Below are positions 1 to 9,155 of a stretch of 25,245 nucleotides of DNA, piece after piece. The notes beneath the pieces are model-generated. The model searched no databases and had not been told where the DNA came from. It saw only the letters and a list, made by a program, of their open reading frames with translations. Source of the DNA: a virus. The stretch spans positions 1-25,245 of IMG/VR virus record IMGVR_UViG_3300042564_004145. One strand, given 5' to 3'. A program made the position numbers and the translations under genes. Every line of letters begins with the position of its first letter. Within the stretch, counting starts at the first letter, position 1.

Positions 1-183
1 GAATGGTGCAAATACTTTTTGATGATTTGTTGCTCCAGTTAATGAAGATAAATTATAATCGTATTCAGAATCTCCTATTTGGAAATATTGAATATTGAAA
101 TCACCTTTAGCAATTGCTTTTCTACCTCTATTTGTAATCCTTGCTGATAGGTATTCTGAATTATTACTGTTTAAAAAACTCAT
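1..183 (-). CDS. Phage structural protein, N-terminal 61 residues only (runs off the left edge)
   Basis: The reading frame opens with ATG at 183 and stays open to base 1, giving 61 residues that begin MSFLNSNNSEYLSARITNRG and continue with a lysine- and aromatic-rich stretch (RKAIAKGDFNIQYFQIGDSEYDYN). I do not recognise a named family with certainty. The opening, a short Asn/Ser segment followed by 'RITxxGRxAIAxGxF' and 'YFQIGDSE', looks like a conserved N-terminus, and the gene is the last seen in a run of tail genes, so a virion role is likely by context. It starts 24 bases after the stop of the preceding gene, and its ATG lies 4 bases after a TATTTATA motif on the coding strand. The protein is incomplete, so its length and domains cannot be judged. 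Confidence 0.75.
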   Translation of the reverse strand, partial: MSFLNSNNSEYLSARITNRGRKAIAKGDFNIQYFQIGDSEYDYNLSSLTGATNHQKVFAPF

Positions 184-187
184 ATGT

Positions 188-195
188 TATAAATA
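188..195 (-). promoter_or_regulatory. TATTTATA motif upstream of the left-edge structural gene
   Basis: The coding strand reads AAAGATATTTATAACAT directly before the ATG at 183. It is one of four exact TATTTATA copies found in start-proximal gaps of this window. Confidence 0.35.
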
Positions 196-207
196 TCTTT
201 GTTTAAT

Positions 208-1224
208 TTATGTTACTTGTTCTAATTTGGCTTGTACTATGGTTTGTGAACCGTCAGAAATTGCACTTACTGTCCAATCTGTTACATTATACACCCCAAC
301 AGGTAATATAAATGTTGTATATGAAGCGTTTCCTTCGCCCGTACCACTTAAAGGTGTTGCTCCCTGACCTGCAAAATCTGGTGAAATTGAACTTCCGTTA
401 ACGGTTATTGATGTATCAGATCTATATCCACTTATAACCCATGTACTTAATTTTATTGTCACAGTATTATATGTAACCGTAATAGTTGTGCCACTTGTTT
501 CTGTTGTGGTTAAAGCGGCCCCACTTGGTCTACTCGCACTAATTAGAGACGTTGAAAAAGTTGCAACTCCTTCACAACCCATGAATCCTGTTGATGTTAT
601 TGCGTATAAAGTACCACCTGGATTAGTATATGTATTAACATTAGTAATTACCCATACATTACCACCGGGTGTTGTAACTTTTTGATCAATTGCAAATTGT
701 CCTTCAGGATATTCTTCTGAATATGCCACAGAACTATCTGAACAATTGGTTAATTGATACCAAACACTTACCGGAGTTGATGTTGGTGTTGGTGGTGGTA
801 TTGTCGACGTTGGTGTAGGTGGTATATCGGTAGCCGTTGGTGTAGGAGTTGGTGTGGATGTACTAGTCGGTGTAGGGGTTGGTGTGCTAGTTGGTGTAGG
901 GGTTGGTGTGCTAGTTGGTGAAGGTGATGGGGTTGGTGTAGGGGTTGGAATACCGCTAATTGATATCATTTGATTTAATGACGATAAATTACAAGTATGT
1001 CCACTAACCATTCTATTTGGTTCAACGTAAATAAAATTAGTACTACCTAATGTTAACCCCGTTACGTAAAGTCCTGTTCCATCAAAACTAGTATGTAAAA
1101 CATCTTGATAATCTGGTAATGCTGTGCAACTATTTTTATTATTGGTGGTGCATCCCGATAAGTTAAAACTTAGTAAAGAGTTTCCTCTTGTTCCCAATTT
1201 AACATATGTATTAAATGTAGCCAT
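208..1224 (-). CDS. Putative tail adhesin: N-domain, Pro-Thr linker, Cys-containing C-terminal domain (338 aa)
   Basis: The protein has three visible parts. Residues 1-90 start MATFNTYVKLGTRGNSLLSF and contain two close Cys (SGCTTNNKNSC). Residues about 92-148 are an almost pure Pro/Thr/Ser linker (repeats of PTPTPTST, then [18 protein letters not shown]). Residues about 150-338 form a beta-rich region that opens with a YQLTNC element and carries a second Cys in the phrase STGFMGCEG. The last 90 residues are Thr/Ser/Val-rich and look like a beta-sandwich. No signal peptide or membrane segment is visible. The linker type is shared with four other tail genes here, so I infer an exposed fibre or receptor-binding component. 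It follows a strong intrinsic terminator, and its ATG lies 5 bases after a TATTTATA motif, suggesting its own promoter. The specific function is unknown. Confidence 0.8.
   Translation of the reverse strand: MATFNTYVKLGTRGNSLLSFNLSGCTTNNKNSCTALPDYQDVLHTSFDGTGLYVTGLTLGSTNFIYVEPNRMVSGHTCNLSSLNQMISISGIPTPTPTPSPSPTSTPTPTPTSTPTPTPTSTSTPTPTPTATDIPPTPTSTIPPPTPTSTPVSVWYQLTNCSDSSVAYSEEYPEGQFAIDQKVTTPGGNVWVITNVNTYTNPGGTLYAITSTGFMGCEGVATFSTSLISASRPSGAALTTTETSGTTITVTYNTVTIKLSTWVISGYRSDTSITVNGSSISPDFAGQGATPLSGTGEGNASYTTFILPVGVYNVTDWTVSAISDGSQTIVQAKLEQVT
780..955 (-). repeat. Pro-Thr linker minisatellite in the 338-aa tail gene
   Basis: The plus strand reads as G/T-rich repeats of GGTGT(A/T)GG and GTGTGCTAGTTGGTG, encoding tandem PTPTPTST on the minus strand. 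Two units around 880-925 are nearly identical. The same words recur in four other genes of the window. Confidence 0.85.
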
Positions 1225-1228
1225 ATTC

Positions 1229-1236
1229 TATAAATA
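1229..1236 (-). promoter_or_regulatory. TATTTATA motif upstream of the 338-aa tail gene
   Basis: The coding strand reads TATTTATA, ending 5 bases before the ATG at 1224. The same word or its TATTTATT variant precedes five other tail genes in the window. It could be a phage late promoter element or an A/T-rich translation initiation element. The sequence alone does not decide between these. Confidence 0.35.
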
Positions 1237-1252
1237 GTATTATATAGAATTT

Positions 1253-1284
1253 AAATAAAAAACCCCTTATAATAAAGGGGTTTT
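1253..1284 (-). terminator. Rho-independent terminator after the 184-aa tail gene
   Basis: On the minus strand AAAACCCCTT pairs perfectly with AAGGGGTTTT around a 6-base loop (TATTAT), followed by further T-rich sequence (TTATTT). The 10-bp stem contains four G-C pairs. It lies 24 bases downstream of the 184-aa gene stop and upstream of the next gene. It would mainly stop minus-strand transcription. The plus-strand side also begins with TTTT but there is no gene there to terminate. Confidence 0.85.
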
Positions 1285-1307
1285 AATATTGCTTTTATGT
1301 TTTAATA

Positions 1308-1862
1308 TTAACAAGGTTGTGATGCTGCTGGGTTACCAATAACAGCACTTGAAGAGTTAATTTCATAAACTTCTCCGATTCCGCCTTGATAACCATTAAC
1401 ATAAACAAAATTATAACTACTATATAATGTTAATAATTCTTCATCTTGATATAATGTTATAAATTTAGCCCCTCCGGTTACATAATGAGTATCATAATCA
1501 GATTGTGATATATAAACCTGATTAAATATACTAGTTCCTGGACATGTAGATGTCTCAGTCATTCCTAAAATAAAATCATTATCTAATAAAACTCCAGATG
1601 CACCAGCCGTTGCTGTAGGTGTAGGTGTTGGAGTAACACTCCATGTATCTGTAGTTGTACATGTACCTGTACTAGCAACTGTTCCTCCCGTTATTGTATC
1701 ATTGATATTAGTTACAGTGTGTCCTGTTAATAACTGTTGTTTAGTTATTCCCGTGGCAATAGATACACCGTTCAATGCACCTCCACTTGTTGTTCCTGAA
1801 ATATTAAATGGGCCCGCATCCGTTGATGCAGATCCTCCTGTTAATGTAAATGTTACTGTCAT
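1308..1862 (-). CDS. Small tail protein with short Pro-Thr hinge (184 aa)
   Basis: A compact version of the design seen in neighbouring tail genes. Residues 1-75 are Gly/Thr/Ser-rich and beta-like (MTVTFTLTGG, then SGTTSGGALNGVS). A short hinge at about 76-88 reads [13 protein letters not shown], and a second domain of about 95 residues ends NPAASQPC. Cys residues occur just before the hinge, in TSTCPG, and as the last residue. The first domain includes a segment (GVSIATGITKQQLLTGHTVTNI) reminiscent of short beta-hairpin fibre heads, but I cannot assign a family. It is separated by 50 bases from the stop of the 1604-aa gene, with a TATTTATA motif inside the gap, and is followed by a clear terminator. 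I infer a small baseplate or fibre-tip decoration protein. Confidence 0.75.
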   Translation of the reverse strand: MTVTFTLTGGSASTDAGPFNISGTTSGGALNGVSIATGITKQQLLTGHTVTNINDTITGGTVASTGTCTTTDTWSVTPTPTPTATAGASGVLLDNDFILGMTETSTCPGTSIFNQVYISQSDYDTHYVTGGAKFITLYQDEELLTLYSSYNFVYVNGYQGGIGEVYEINSSSAVIGNPAASQPC

Positions 1863-1878
1863 ATGTTTTGTTTCTTTT

Positions 1879-1886
1879 TATAAATA
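1879..1886 (-). promoter_or_regulatory. TATTTATA motif upstream of the 184-aa tail gene
   Basis: The coding strand reads AGATATTTATAA, about 16 bases before the ATG at 1862. The flank (AAAC/AACAGATATTTATAA) closely resembles that in front of the gene starting at 183 (AAACAAAGATATTTATAA). Candidate late promoter or initiation element. Confidence 0.35.
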
Positions 1887-1912
1887 TCTGTTTATTTTGT
1901 TTTTCTATTTTG

Positions 1913-4900
1913 TTATGAACAGAAAGATATATCTGATACCAATCCAGTTCCAGAAACTCTTCCCACAAATGGTAAACTTGCAGGTGCACCTCCCTCACTT
2001 CTATAATATGCATGGAATTCACTTTCTCCAACGTATCCATTTGTTAAATTGATATCGGTGAAAAACTGTATCACATTACCAGGTGCTGCAGTTGCCGCAT
2101 AAACTTCAGTGTAGAAATCCATACTCGCATTATCACAAGCATTAATTGATTGTGTATATGAAGGACCTAATTGATATTGATAAGATGTTACAGGTTCAGG
2201 CGTAGCTGTCGGGTCCGGTGGTACATCTGTCGATGTTGGTGTTGGTGGTATAGGTGTACTAGTTGGTGTTGCAGTTGGTGGTACTGGTGTACTAGTTGGG
2301 GTTGGGGTTGGTACTGTATTATCACATGTTTGACAAGACCCTCCTTGTGATGCTGTATTTTGACTACCGCTATGGAATATTTGTCTATAATTTCCGTCAT
2401 ATGATAACCAATAATTTGTTGTAGCTAATCCTGTAAAATAGTTACTTGTGTAAACTGTGGTATTACAGAATGTAGATCCGTTAAGTTGAACACTTATCGG
2501 TGTTCCTCCGTTACATGCCAAATAACCCGATGGTTGGGATGTGTGAATATTAACACTTATTGTTGGTATAGATGTTGGTGTAGGGGTTGGGGTTTCTGTT
2601 GGTGTTGCAGTTGGTGGTACTAGCGTACTAGTAGGTATAGGTGTACTAGTTGGTGTTGGTGGTACTGGTGTACTAGTTGGTGTCGGTGTTGGTGGTACTG
2701 GTGTACTAGTTGGGGTTGCTGTTGGTGGTACTGGTGTACTAGTTGGGGTTGCTGTTGGTGCCGGTGTTGCAGTTGGTGGAACAGGTGTACTAGTTGGTGT
2801 TGCAGTTGGTGTTGGGGTTGGTGTAATGACGTTTACGGTAATATCAAACGCACAATTAGGTGTTGCAGTTGGTGTTGGTATTGGTGTACTAGTTGGTGTT
2901 GCAGTTGGTGGTATAGGTGTGCTAGTTGGTGTTGCGGTTGGTGGTACCGATGTACTAGTTGGCGTTGGCGTAGCTGATATTATATCAACAGTAACATCAA
3001 ATAAACAGTTAGGGGTTGCAGTTGGTGGTATAGGTGTGCTAGTTGGTGTTGGGGTTGGTACTATAGGTGTGCTAGTTGGTGTTGGTGTGGGTATTATAGA
3101 CGTACTAGTCGGCGTAGGGGTTGCTGTGACAATATCTACATCGACATCAAATAAACAGTTAGGTGTGGCAGTTGGTTGTATAGGTGTACTAGTTGGTGTA
3201 GGTGTCGGAGTTGGAGTGGCGGTTACGATGTCTACATCAACATCAAATAAACAGTTAAGTGTACCTGTTGGAGTTGGGGTTGGGCTAGGTGTTGGAGTTG
3301 GTGTTGCTGTAACAACGTCAACGTTAATATCGAACATACAATTAACGGTTCCCGTTGGAGTTGGGGTAGGTGTTGCTGTTATTATAACAGTATCGATATC
3401 AAATACGCAATTAGGGGTTCCTGTTGGTGTAGGAGTTGGGGTGGCGGTAACAATAATTGCGTCAACATTAAATGCGCAATCAAGTATAACCGCATTTACT
3501 TCAAATATACAATTAGGGGTTGGTGTGGGAGTTGGGGTTGGGGTTGATGTAGGTGTACTAGTTGGTGTTGGTGTAGGTGTAGGAGTTGGTGTTTCCGTTG
3601 GTGGAATATCTGTAGGTGTTGGTGTTGGAGTTGGAGTTGGGGTACTAGTTGGTGTCGTCGTAGGAGTTGGGGTTGGTCCTTCGTGGTATATGGCTGTTCC
3701 ATCACTAAACGTACAATCATAAATATCTGTAAATGCCTTAGCTGTTAAATCTATAAAAATTTCATTACTACAATCATTCGGACCGTGTTTGAATGATGTT
3801 ATTTTAATTTTTTCCTCTCCGTATTTATTAATGAAAATATCCGCGGATAATAGTTTTTTTCTAACTTTAGTTGGCGTTATTGTAATTCCAGTTGCACCGG
3901 TAAATGGTTGATATGAACTTATGTACCCATAATTATCAACCATCAAATCTGAATTAGTGTATTGGTTGATATATTGAATTGTATTTAAAACCGCAAATTT
4001 CCACAATTCTTTTATTTTCTCGTATCCTTCATATCCAGGATTTACAGTATTACCCGAAACAACTGTTGCATAATCACTTCCCGAACCATCGTCTTGAAAT
4101 AATTTAGCACTATTTGTGTTATTAGTTTTACCCGAAACTATTACATATGTTAGATTAGAACCCGTTAATCCTGTTATTGTTGACGTGTTACCTGTTGTTC
4201 CCGAATAAACATTTCCATTTATTTCAAATGTTGGGAATATCAATATATTTCCATCGTACTTATATTCTCCTATTTGATTTACCTCCGCTTTAATACTATT
4301 ATCGTATTCGTCAATAATGTCTTCAAAATAATAGGTATAACCAGACCCACTTGGGATTTCTGGATATAAATTGTCTATAATTTCAATTGGTTGGCAGCCG
4401 TATTTGTATTGATATTTCGGTCTACCAAAAATATTATTTGAGATTAAATTACCTCCCGTCCATAATGTTGTTGATGGTATAATTTGATCTACAACACTTG
4501 TCCAATATGGACTCATTTTTTCAATGAATAAATTAATGTCAGGAAAAGTATATGGTACGAAACCTGTTTGTGAAATGTAATCTTGATATATGTCCTCTAA
4601 TGTAATATAATTTTTTCTATACTTTATTACGTTTGAGTTTCTAATTTGTTGATGTAACATTAAATCAACGTACTCAGCAAAAGTAACGCCAGTTTGCGGT
4701 AATAAACTATTTGTACCAAATGTCAATTCAAAATCTCTTGACTTACGATATATGTCATAATCAACACCCTGTGCTGATGATAAATAAACTTCGATATTTT
4801 TTCTGTTTAATATCAAATGCGATTCATCTCCCGTAAGTTCGGTTTGTTTATTATCTATTACGGTTTCCAATTCATATCCAGTATCTAAACCAGGTAACGT

Positions 4901-6727
4901 TCTATATATGTTAAAATAATCTTCGCCATATGTACGTGGACTATCTTTAGTTACGACAGTTTTCGTTCTACCGGTTAATTGAAATTGGCCATCAACTGTT
5001 GTACCACTTGATAAATCTTGATCAACAATTAATGGTGATTTATGATCTTTAGTGTTATCATACCAACCAGATCCTTTTTGGAAAAATAAATCTGTTACGC
5101 CACTTACCGATTTTGGTTGTAGTGTATCAGAACTAACCGGATAACCATTTACACTTAACGATGTCGATCCTGTTGTTGTGACTGTTGAATATGAATATGT
5201 TGAGGTGTTAAACGTTGTCGTAGTTACAAGGTATTTTCCAGATATTGCCTTGAAAATATCACCTTCTAAATCGAATGACTTAGGATATGATTTTACCTTA
5301 TAAACAAATTGATTAATTTTAATTAATGGTTCAGGTGCGCCTAAAAATCTTAAAAAGAATTCTAACGATTGTCTTGTACCTTTTGATTTATAAATGTGTG
5401 CTAGGTTTACCAATAATCTTCTATAAAATTCATATTCGGCATCCAATAACGAAGTACCGGAAACTAAACCTGAATATTGTTGTGACGTTTTAGTATAAAG
5501 TAATTGATCTATTGTTTTCTCGTCAATTAAATTGACGGTATCTAAACCCAGCGTGTTAGCTAAATTCTTTAATAAAATATCGGGTACGTTATTAATACCA
5601 TCATAACTTACATTTCTCATGTAAGCAATGTTGTCAATATATTTTTTTACTTTATCAAACGATTGACCATAAAGTTGGAATATGGATTCCGCTTTTTTAT
5701 CTGGACTGTCAAACTCAAATAATTGAGGAGATGTTAAAAATCTTACAAATAAATTAGATTTATAATCGTCAATTTCGTCAGCAATATCACTCAATTTTGT
5801 TAAGTAATCTTCGTAGTCTAATCCGGCGATTTTAATATTCCAACCATCTTTTTCCGATAATGGCCAAGTATAGTTTACCGATATCAATTCTGTTTTTGTT
5901 TCGTCAAAACTATCTCTCGGTACTTTAAAACTTGCGGTATATATTGGTGAGGTATCTCTATTAAGTAAACTTTCTTCTAAATCATCCAATCCACTAAAAA
6001 ATTGTTCAACTATCCCATCATTTGGTCTAATTAAAATATTTGATGTGTACGTAGATCCCGTAAATGGTTTTCCATTAACAGTTAAAGTAATAACATTGTC
6101 TGTATTTGGTTCAACATACTTAATTATATCATATGTTTTATTATCTATACCAATAACATATTTTTGATAGTTGCTATAAAAGTCTCTTATTAAATTTGCA
6201 GATGTTTTATTATCCTTACTCTTTGGTGTTACCGTTACTATTGAAAATGGATTATACAACATACTAAACTGTACGTCAAATTTTGTTGTATTGTTTGAAA
6301 CGTTGTATTGTATGTTTGTTGCAGATAAATTATTCGTACCAATTAAACTATTGGAATCTATTAATATTGCCGCAGGGAAGTTAATTACAATTTTTTGTGT
6401 TGATACACCTAATCTACTTTTAAGTGATCCAAATAAAGATTTTCCCGCGTCACCTTTAGCGCCTTTAAATCTTGTTTCTTTCTTTCTTTTTGCAATTTCG
6501 TCTTTAGATAATAAATCATTTTCTAATTTTAAATCATCTAAGGTTAAAAATTCGGAAAACGGATTTGTTTTAAAATTTTTAGTATCTCTTTGAACTACCT
6601 CACTATCTAATGCAAAGTTCGTATTAGTCAATTGACCAGTACCTGTGGTAATTTGATTACCTACTAAATTGTCACTAAATGTATCAGCACCACTCGCAGC
6701 CTGACTTGGAACTTTATATTTTGCCAT
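1913..6727 (-). CDS. Giant baseplate/tail protein: tail-protein-I-like core fused to a modular Pro-Thr adhesin tail (1604 aa)
   Basis: Residues 1-1010 look like a baseplate component. Around 439-472 lies [23 protein letters not shown], which resembles the conserved 'IY(R/K)xRGTxxxLexlLrxxG' stretch of P2-gpI-type tail proteins, here after gp25- and gp6-like genes. Residues about 1013-1385 are Pro/Thr linkers interrupted by eight modules of the type NCxFDVxVxxxTA, starting near 1072, 1083, 1106, 1129, 1158, 1190, 1240 and 1291. Residues about 1386-1470 form a Cys-containing globular domain (ACNGG, FCNTT, CQTC). A second Pro/Thr linker covers about 1471-1511, and a last domain with two Cys (NACDN and the terminal FCS) ends the chain. 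The start overlaps the preceding stop (TAATG), suggesting translational coupling. I infer a wedge protein with an extended adhesin arm; the adhesin role is not proven. Confidence 0.85.
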   Translation of the reverse strand: MAKYKVPSQAASGADTFSDNLVGNQITTGTGQLTNTNFALDSEVVQRDTKNFKTNPFSEFLTLDDLKLENDLLSKDEIAKRKKETRFKGAKGDAGKSLFGSLKSRLGVSTQKIVINFPAAILIDSNSLIGTNNLSATNIQYNVSNNTTKFDVQFSMLYNPFSIVTVTPKSKDNKTSANLIRDFYSNYQKYVIGIDNKTYDIIKYVEPNTDNVITLTVNGKPFTGSTYTSNILIRPNDGIVEQFFSGLDDLEESLLNRDTSPIYTASFKVPRDSFDETKTELISVNYTWPLSEKDGWNIKIAGLDYEDYLTKLSDIADEIDDYKSNLFVRFLTSPQLFEFDSPDKKAESIFQLYGQSFDKVKKYIDNIAYMRNVSYDGINNVPDILLKNLANTLGLDTVNLIDEKTIDQLLYTKTSQQYSGLVSGTSLLDAEYEFYRRLLVNLAHIYKSKGTRQSLEFFLRFLGAPEPLIKINQFVYKVKSYPKSFDLEGDIFKAISGKYLVTTTTFNTSTYSYSTVTTTGSTSLSVNGYPVSSDTLQPKSVSGVTDLFFQKGSGWYDNTKDHKSPLIVDQDLSSGTTVDGQFQLTGRTKTVVTKDSPRTYGEDYFNIYRTLPGLDTGYELETVIDNKQTELTGDESHLILNRKNIEVYLSSAQGVDYDIYRKSRDFELTFGTNSLLPQTGVTFAEYVDLMLHQQIRNSNVIKYRKNYITLEDIYQDYISQTGFVPYTFPDINLFIEKMSPYWTSVVDQIIPSTTLWTGGNLISNNIFGRPKYQYKYGCQPIEIIDNLYPEIPSGSGYTYYFEDIIDEYDNSIKAEVNQIGEYKYDGNILIFPTFEINGNVYSGTTGNTSTITGLTGSNLTYVIVSGKTNNTNSAKLFQDDGSGSDYATVVSGNTVNPGYEGYEKIKELWKFAVLNTIQYINQYTNSDLMVDNYGYISSYQPFTGATGITITPTKVRKKLLSADIFINKYGEEKIKITSFKHGPNDCSNEIFIDLTAKAFTDIYDCTFSDGTAIYHEGPTPTPTTTPTSTPTPTPTPTPTDIPPTETPTPTPTPTPTSTPTSTPTPTPTPTPNCIFEVNAVILDCAFNVDAIIVTATPTPTPTGTPNCVFDIDTVIITATPTPTPTGTVNCMFDINVDVVTATPTPTPSPTPTPTGTLNCLFDVDVDIVTATPTPTPTPTSTPIQPTATPNCLFDVDVDIVTATPTPTSTSIIPTPTPTSTPIVPTPTPTSTPIPPTATPNCLFDVTVDIISATPTPTSTSVPPTATPTSTPIPPTATPTSTPIPTPTATPNCAFDITVNVITPTPTPTATPTSTPVPPTATPAPTATPTSTPVPPTATPTSTPVPPTPTPTSTPVPPTPTSTPIPTSTLVPPTATPTETPTPTPTSIPTISVNIHTSQPSGYLACNGGTPISVQLNGSTFCNTTVYTSNYFTGLATTNYWLSYDGNYRQIFHSGSQNTASQGGSCQTCDNTVPTPTPTSTPVPPTATPTSTPIPPTPTSTDVPPDPTATPEPVTSYQYQLGPSYTQSINACDNASMDFYTEVYAATAAPGNVIQFFTDINLTNGYVGESEFHAYYRSEGGAPASLPFVGRVSGTGLVSDISFCS
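2200..2315 (-). repeat. Second Pro-Thr linker in the 1604-aa tail gene
   Basis: It encodes [20 protein letters not shown]-type sequence between the two C-terminal domains. The DNA words (GGTGTACTAGTTGG plus GTTGCAGTTGGTGGTAC) match those at 2640-2960. Recombination between the two arrays would delete the domain encoded between them. Confidence 0.85.
2560..3690 (-). repeat. Long Pro-Thr minisatellite region with eight interspersed NCxFD modules
   Basis: This region of about 1.1 kb is G/T-rich on the plus strand and encodes Pro/Thr/Ser linkers. The dominant period is 33 bp, corresponding to 11 residues such as [11 protein letters not shown]. It is interrupted by eight short conserved modules, at roughly 3512, 3481, 3412, 3343, 3256, 3160, 3010 and 2857 (position of the first base of each module on the coding strand). 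The module DNA is itself similar between copies: ACATCAAATAAACAGTTA on the plus strand recurs in three of them. This points to duplication within the gene. Confidence 0.9.
2694..2759 (-). repeat. Two perfect tandem copies of a 33-bp unit
   Basis: Positions 2694-2726 and 2727-2759 are identical on the plus strand, starting GGTACTGGTGTACTAGTTGG. Each copy encodes an 11-residue Pro/Thr/Ser repeat in frame. Perfect identity implies recent duplication or ongoing homogenisation. Confidence 0.9.
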
Positions 6728-7647
6728 TAAATGTTGGTAATTGTATCAAAGTTTAATGTCTCATCTATATCTGTACGATTTTCTCTAACCTCATAAAGAG
6801 TTTCGTTAAAGTCATCTTTGATTTCGAATAAGTTATATTGTCTGTATATGTTATTTTCTTTATCATAGATTGTGTAGATACCTGGAGCAACCGCCTTAGT
6901 TTGATTACCATAAAGAGCATTTGCGAGTGTTGATGCATCATGTTCAACCATATCAATTTGTATTGTGGTTGGATTAAAATATGTGTTAGATAATATAATC
7001 TTTTGACCTGGACTACCAATAAACGGAACGGTATTTGGTTTATTTGATGGTGCTGATGACGGTGTAACAGTTAAAAACATAAAGTTTGTTGCACCTTCAC
7101 TATATTGATATCTTACCGATTTTTGTGTTGTTGTGTTTAAGTTTGCTACGACCGGAGTACAATAAAAAGAAGATGTTACTATCTTATAGAAGTTAGGTAA
7201 TTTCTTATTATCGTTTGGATTAATATATTCAATTCTGTACCCTACTAAACCTTGTGGGGTAAACTTATTTCTATCCTCTGATGGAACATTTGATAAATCT
7301 ATGACCACTCCTCTAACTGATGGTAATGATGCTAATATTCCGCAATCCGTAATCGTAGTTCTAACTTGTTTTGGTCTTATATAAAGTGTATATATTCCTA
7401 AATTGCTAAAATCTGTTGCGTTTATCTTTAAGTTATATAGACCACCTAATATTTCGGTACCTACCGCCGAAGTATCGCTTGTTGTTGTTCCCGTATGAAA
7501 AATAGGGGTTAACACTTGATTTGACGTTAATTTCTTTAACGTAACTGGAGTTGTTGCCACCCTATCTAACGCATAATGATATAGAATTTCTACATCATCA
7601 GGTGATACATCCGCCGGTCTAACTATTCCATATGATCCTACTGCCAT
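6727..7647 (-). CDS. Unrecognised structural protein of the baseplate/tail cluster (306 aa)
   Basis: The protein starts [20 protein letters not shown] and is rich in Thr, Asn and beta-branched residues, with no signal peptide, membrane segment or Pro-Thr linker. A central phrase [32 protein letters not shown] and a C-terminal phrase [25 protein letters not shown] look like conserved structural segments, but I cannot name a family. Its stop codon overlaps the ATG of the 1604-aa gene (TAATG), so the two are probably made in a fixed ratio and may interact. Upstream, a 24-base gap carries a TATTTATA motif, so it may head a transcript containing the giant gene. A minor baseplate or neck/tail connector is the likeliest role by context. 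Confidence 0.8.
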   Translation of the reverse strand: MAVGSYGIVRPADVSPDDVEILYHYALDRVATTPVTLKKLTSNQVLTPIFHTGTTTSDTSAVGTEILGGLYNLKINATDFSNLGIYTLYIRPKQVRTTITDCGILASLPSVRGVVIDLSNVPSEDRNKFTPQGLVGYRIEYINPNDNKKLPNFYKIVTSSFYCTPVVANLNTTTQKSVRYQYSEGATNFMFLTVTPSSAPSNKPNTVPFIGSPGQKIILSNTYFNPTTIQIDMVEHDASTLANALYGNQTKAVAPGIYTIYDKENNIYRQYNLFEIKDDFNETLYEVRENRTDIDETLNFDTITNI

Positions 7648-7657
7648 AAACTTTTAT

Positions 7658-7665
7658 TATAAATA
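7658..7665 (-). promoter_or_regulatory. TATTTATA motif upstream of the 306-aa structural gene
   Basis: The coding strand reads TTATATTTATAATAAAAG, ending about 10 bases after the motif at the ATG (7647). The same segment includes TATAAT, so a -10-like reading is also possible. Candidate late promoter or initiation element. Confidence 0.35.
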
Positions 7666-7671
7666 TAATTT

Positions 7672-9141
7672 TTATTGTTTTCTAATCTTAAAAAATCCAT
7701 TTCCATAAACATCTAATTCTAATATACTATCAATTTCGCCCAATCTCAAGTTTTGTTCCATAATACCCTGTCTTCCTCTCTCCACAAATATGTCAGAATA
7801 GACAGACGGATCGTCGATAAAACCGATAAAATGTTCATTTCTTGTAATAACGTTGTTGATTACCTCTTCTTTACTGAAATTAGATGTTTCACCTGTTATC
7901 ATAGTATACCCATCAGCAAAATCCATGTACCATAAACTATCAATAGGGACGCTACTACTAACCAAACTATTACTAACTATTAATGCACCAGTTTCCAATG
8001 TATATCCCGTATACAAAGAACCAGTAAAAGTTCCTGTTACATATGATGAGGTGCTTATTGTTGTTTGACCATATTTTCTTAATTCACCAATTTTACTACC
8101 ACCTATGGTCATATATTTTAAAACAGATGATCCAGTAAAACCCGAAAATTTAGAATTATTTAAATAATCTTGATATATACTACCTGTCGTAAATATGTTA
8201 CCTGGTACAGTAAATCCCGTGCATGTACCTAAAATATTAACATTATCGGTGATTGAACCTGTGTCAAATAATGTTATGCTTTTTGTGATTTTTTGTTTTG
8301 ACCATGGTGAGTTTAAATAAACCGAAACATCAAAACTACTAATTCTTGACCCTGTATATGTTTCTACATATGAACCTGTATTTGACGCTGTATAAGGTGT
8401 ATAATCAAAACCTGTTGTTGGTAAATTACTATATAAAATTCCTTTATTAATTTCTAACGAACCAGTAATCATCGATCCGGTTACATTTTGTCTGACTCCC
8501 CACTCTACCGTGAAATCTTGATCGACTATTTTTCTTAATTTATCTGGGTTTGTTGTTCCGTAAATTGTTACAACCGAACCAGATACTTTATATGTAAAAT
8601 TTACCAACTGCTCAACTTGTTCCATATTACCATCAAAGGATGACATAACACCTAATTCATCGACATTTGATTCGAGTGCAATTGGTATGGTAAAATTTTG
8701 ATTTATTTGACTATTAAAATTTCTTATTATTTCTTCACTTGTTGTTCCCGTTCCAACAATTAGATTCCAATTATCGCCATCCCATTTATAATATTTACCT
8801 TTTGTGTTGTTGATTGCTCTCTGTTCTTCAAATTTCCAAAAAGAACTACTTGGGGATGGTATGTTATTTAAATTTGATTCTATTAATGAACTATATGTAC
8901 TACCGCTATGAAATAAAACGACATCTTTATCATATGTTATATCTGAATACCACTTTACATCACGTACTAAATGTAAACTTCCTGTTTCATTTGAAGACGG
9001 TACCATTCCTGGTATTGGGGCTGATCCAGTATACCAAGATTGCCATTTATTTGTGAAATCAAACCAATATGATCCCGATATTGAATGTAAATTCACATCA
9101 GGTATTTGTCTTTTTAATAATGTATATTCGTTTCTTTTCAT
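7672..9141 (-). CDS. Unrecognised Thr/Ser/Gly-rich tail structural protein (489 aa)
   Basis: I place the start at the ATG at 9141 (MKRNEYTLLKRQIPDV). A TTG eight codons upstream would also be in frame but overlaps the preceding gene, while the ATG leaves a 14-base A/T-rich gap. The sequence is dotted with TGS/SGS turns (SGSYWFDF, YTGSAP, TGSLEI, TGSYVETYTGSR), giving the look of an all-beta fibre or baseplate protein. Tryptophans cluster in the first 150 residues (YWFDFTNKWQSWYTGS, SSFWKFEEQ, YYKWDGDNWNLIVG), which may form a carbohydrate- or protein-binding face. There is no Pro-Thr linker, signal peptide or membrane segment. It lies between two structural genes in the same direction. No named family is recognised. 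Confidence 0.8.
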   Translation of the reverse strand: MKRNEYTLLKRQIPDVNLHSISGSYWFDFTNKWQSWYTGSAPIPGMVPSSNETGSLHLVRDVKWYSDITYDKDVVLFHSGSTYSSLIESNLNNIPSPSSSFWKFEEQRAINNTKGKYYKWDGDNWNLIVGTGTTSEEIIRNFNSQINQNFTIPIALESNVDELGVMSSFDGNMEQVEQLVNFTYKVSGSVVTIYGTTNPDKLRKIVDQDFTVEWGVRQNVTGSMITGSLEINKGILYSNLPTTGFDYTPYTASNTGSYVETYTGSRISSFDVSVYLNSPWSKQKITKSITLFDTGSITDNVNILGTCTGFTVPGNIFTTGSIYQDYLNNSKFSGFTGSSVLKYMTIGGSKIGELRKYGQTTISTSSYVTGTFTGSLYTGYTLETGALIVSNSLVSSSVPIDSLWYMDFADGYTMITGETSNFSKEEVINNVITRNEHFIGFIDDPSVYSDIFVERGRQGIMEQNLRLGEIDSILELDVYGNGFFKIRKQ

Positions 9142-9155
9142 TAATTTAATATATT

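Noticed and set aside
188-195. T4-type late promoter TATAAATA
   Set aside because: The exact word is on the plus strand, pointing away from the genes, and no plus-strand gene follows. I keep only the neutral call of a recurrent start-proximal motif.
95-367. Plus-strand frame of 90 residues across the left-edge genes
   Set aside because: It runs antisense to two well-supported minus-strand genes, has no recognisable motif, and would be the only plus-strand gene.
2560-3690. CRISPR-like array, because short repeats alternate with spacers
   Set aside because: The repeats are degenerate, in frame and coding within a tail gene. Spacers are also low-complexity, and there is no leader or cas gene.
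2826-3722. A 298-residue open frame on the plus strand, nearly all Val-Gly
   Set aside because: It is the antisense shadow of the Pro-Thr linker DNA: the G/T-rich repeats lack stop codons in this frame. The minus-strand frame is continuous with a 1604-aa gene that has non-repetitive domains on both sides.
6430-6470. Collagen-like start in the 1604-aa protein (GAKGDAG)
   Set aside because: Only two Gly-x-y triplets are present, too few for a collagen-like fibre segment.
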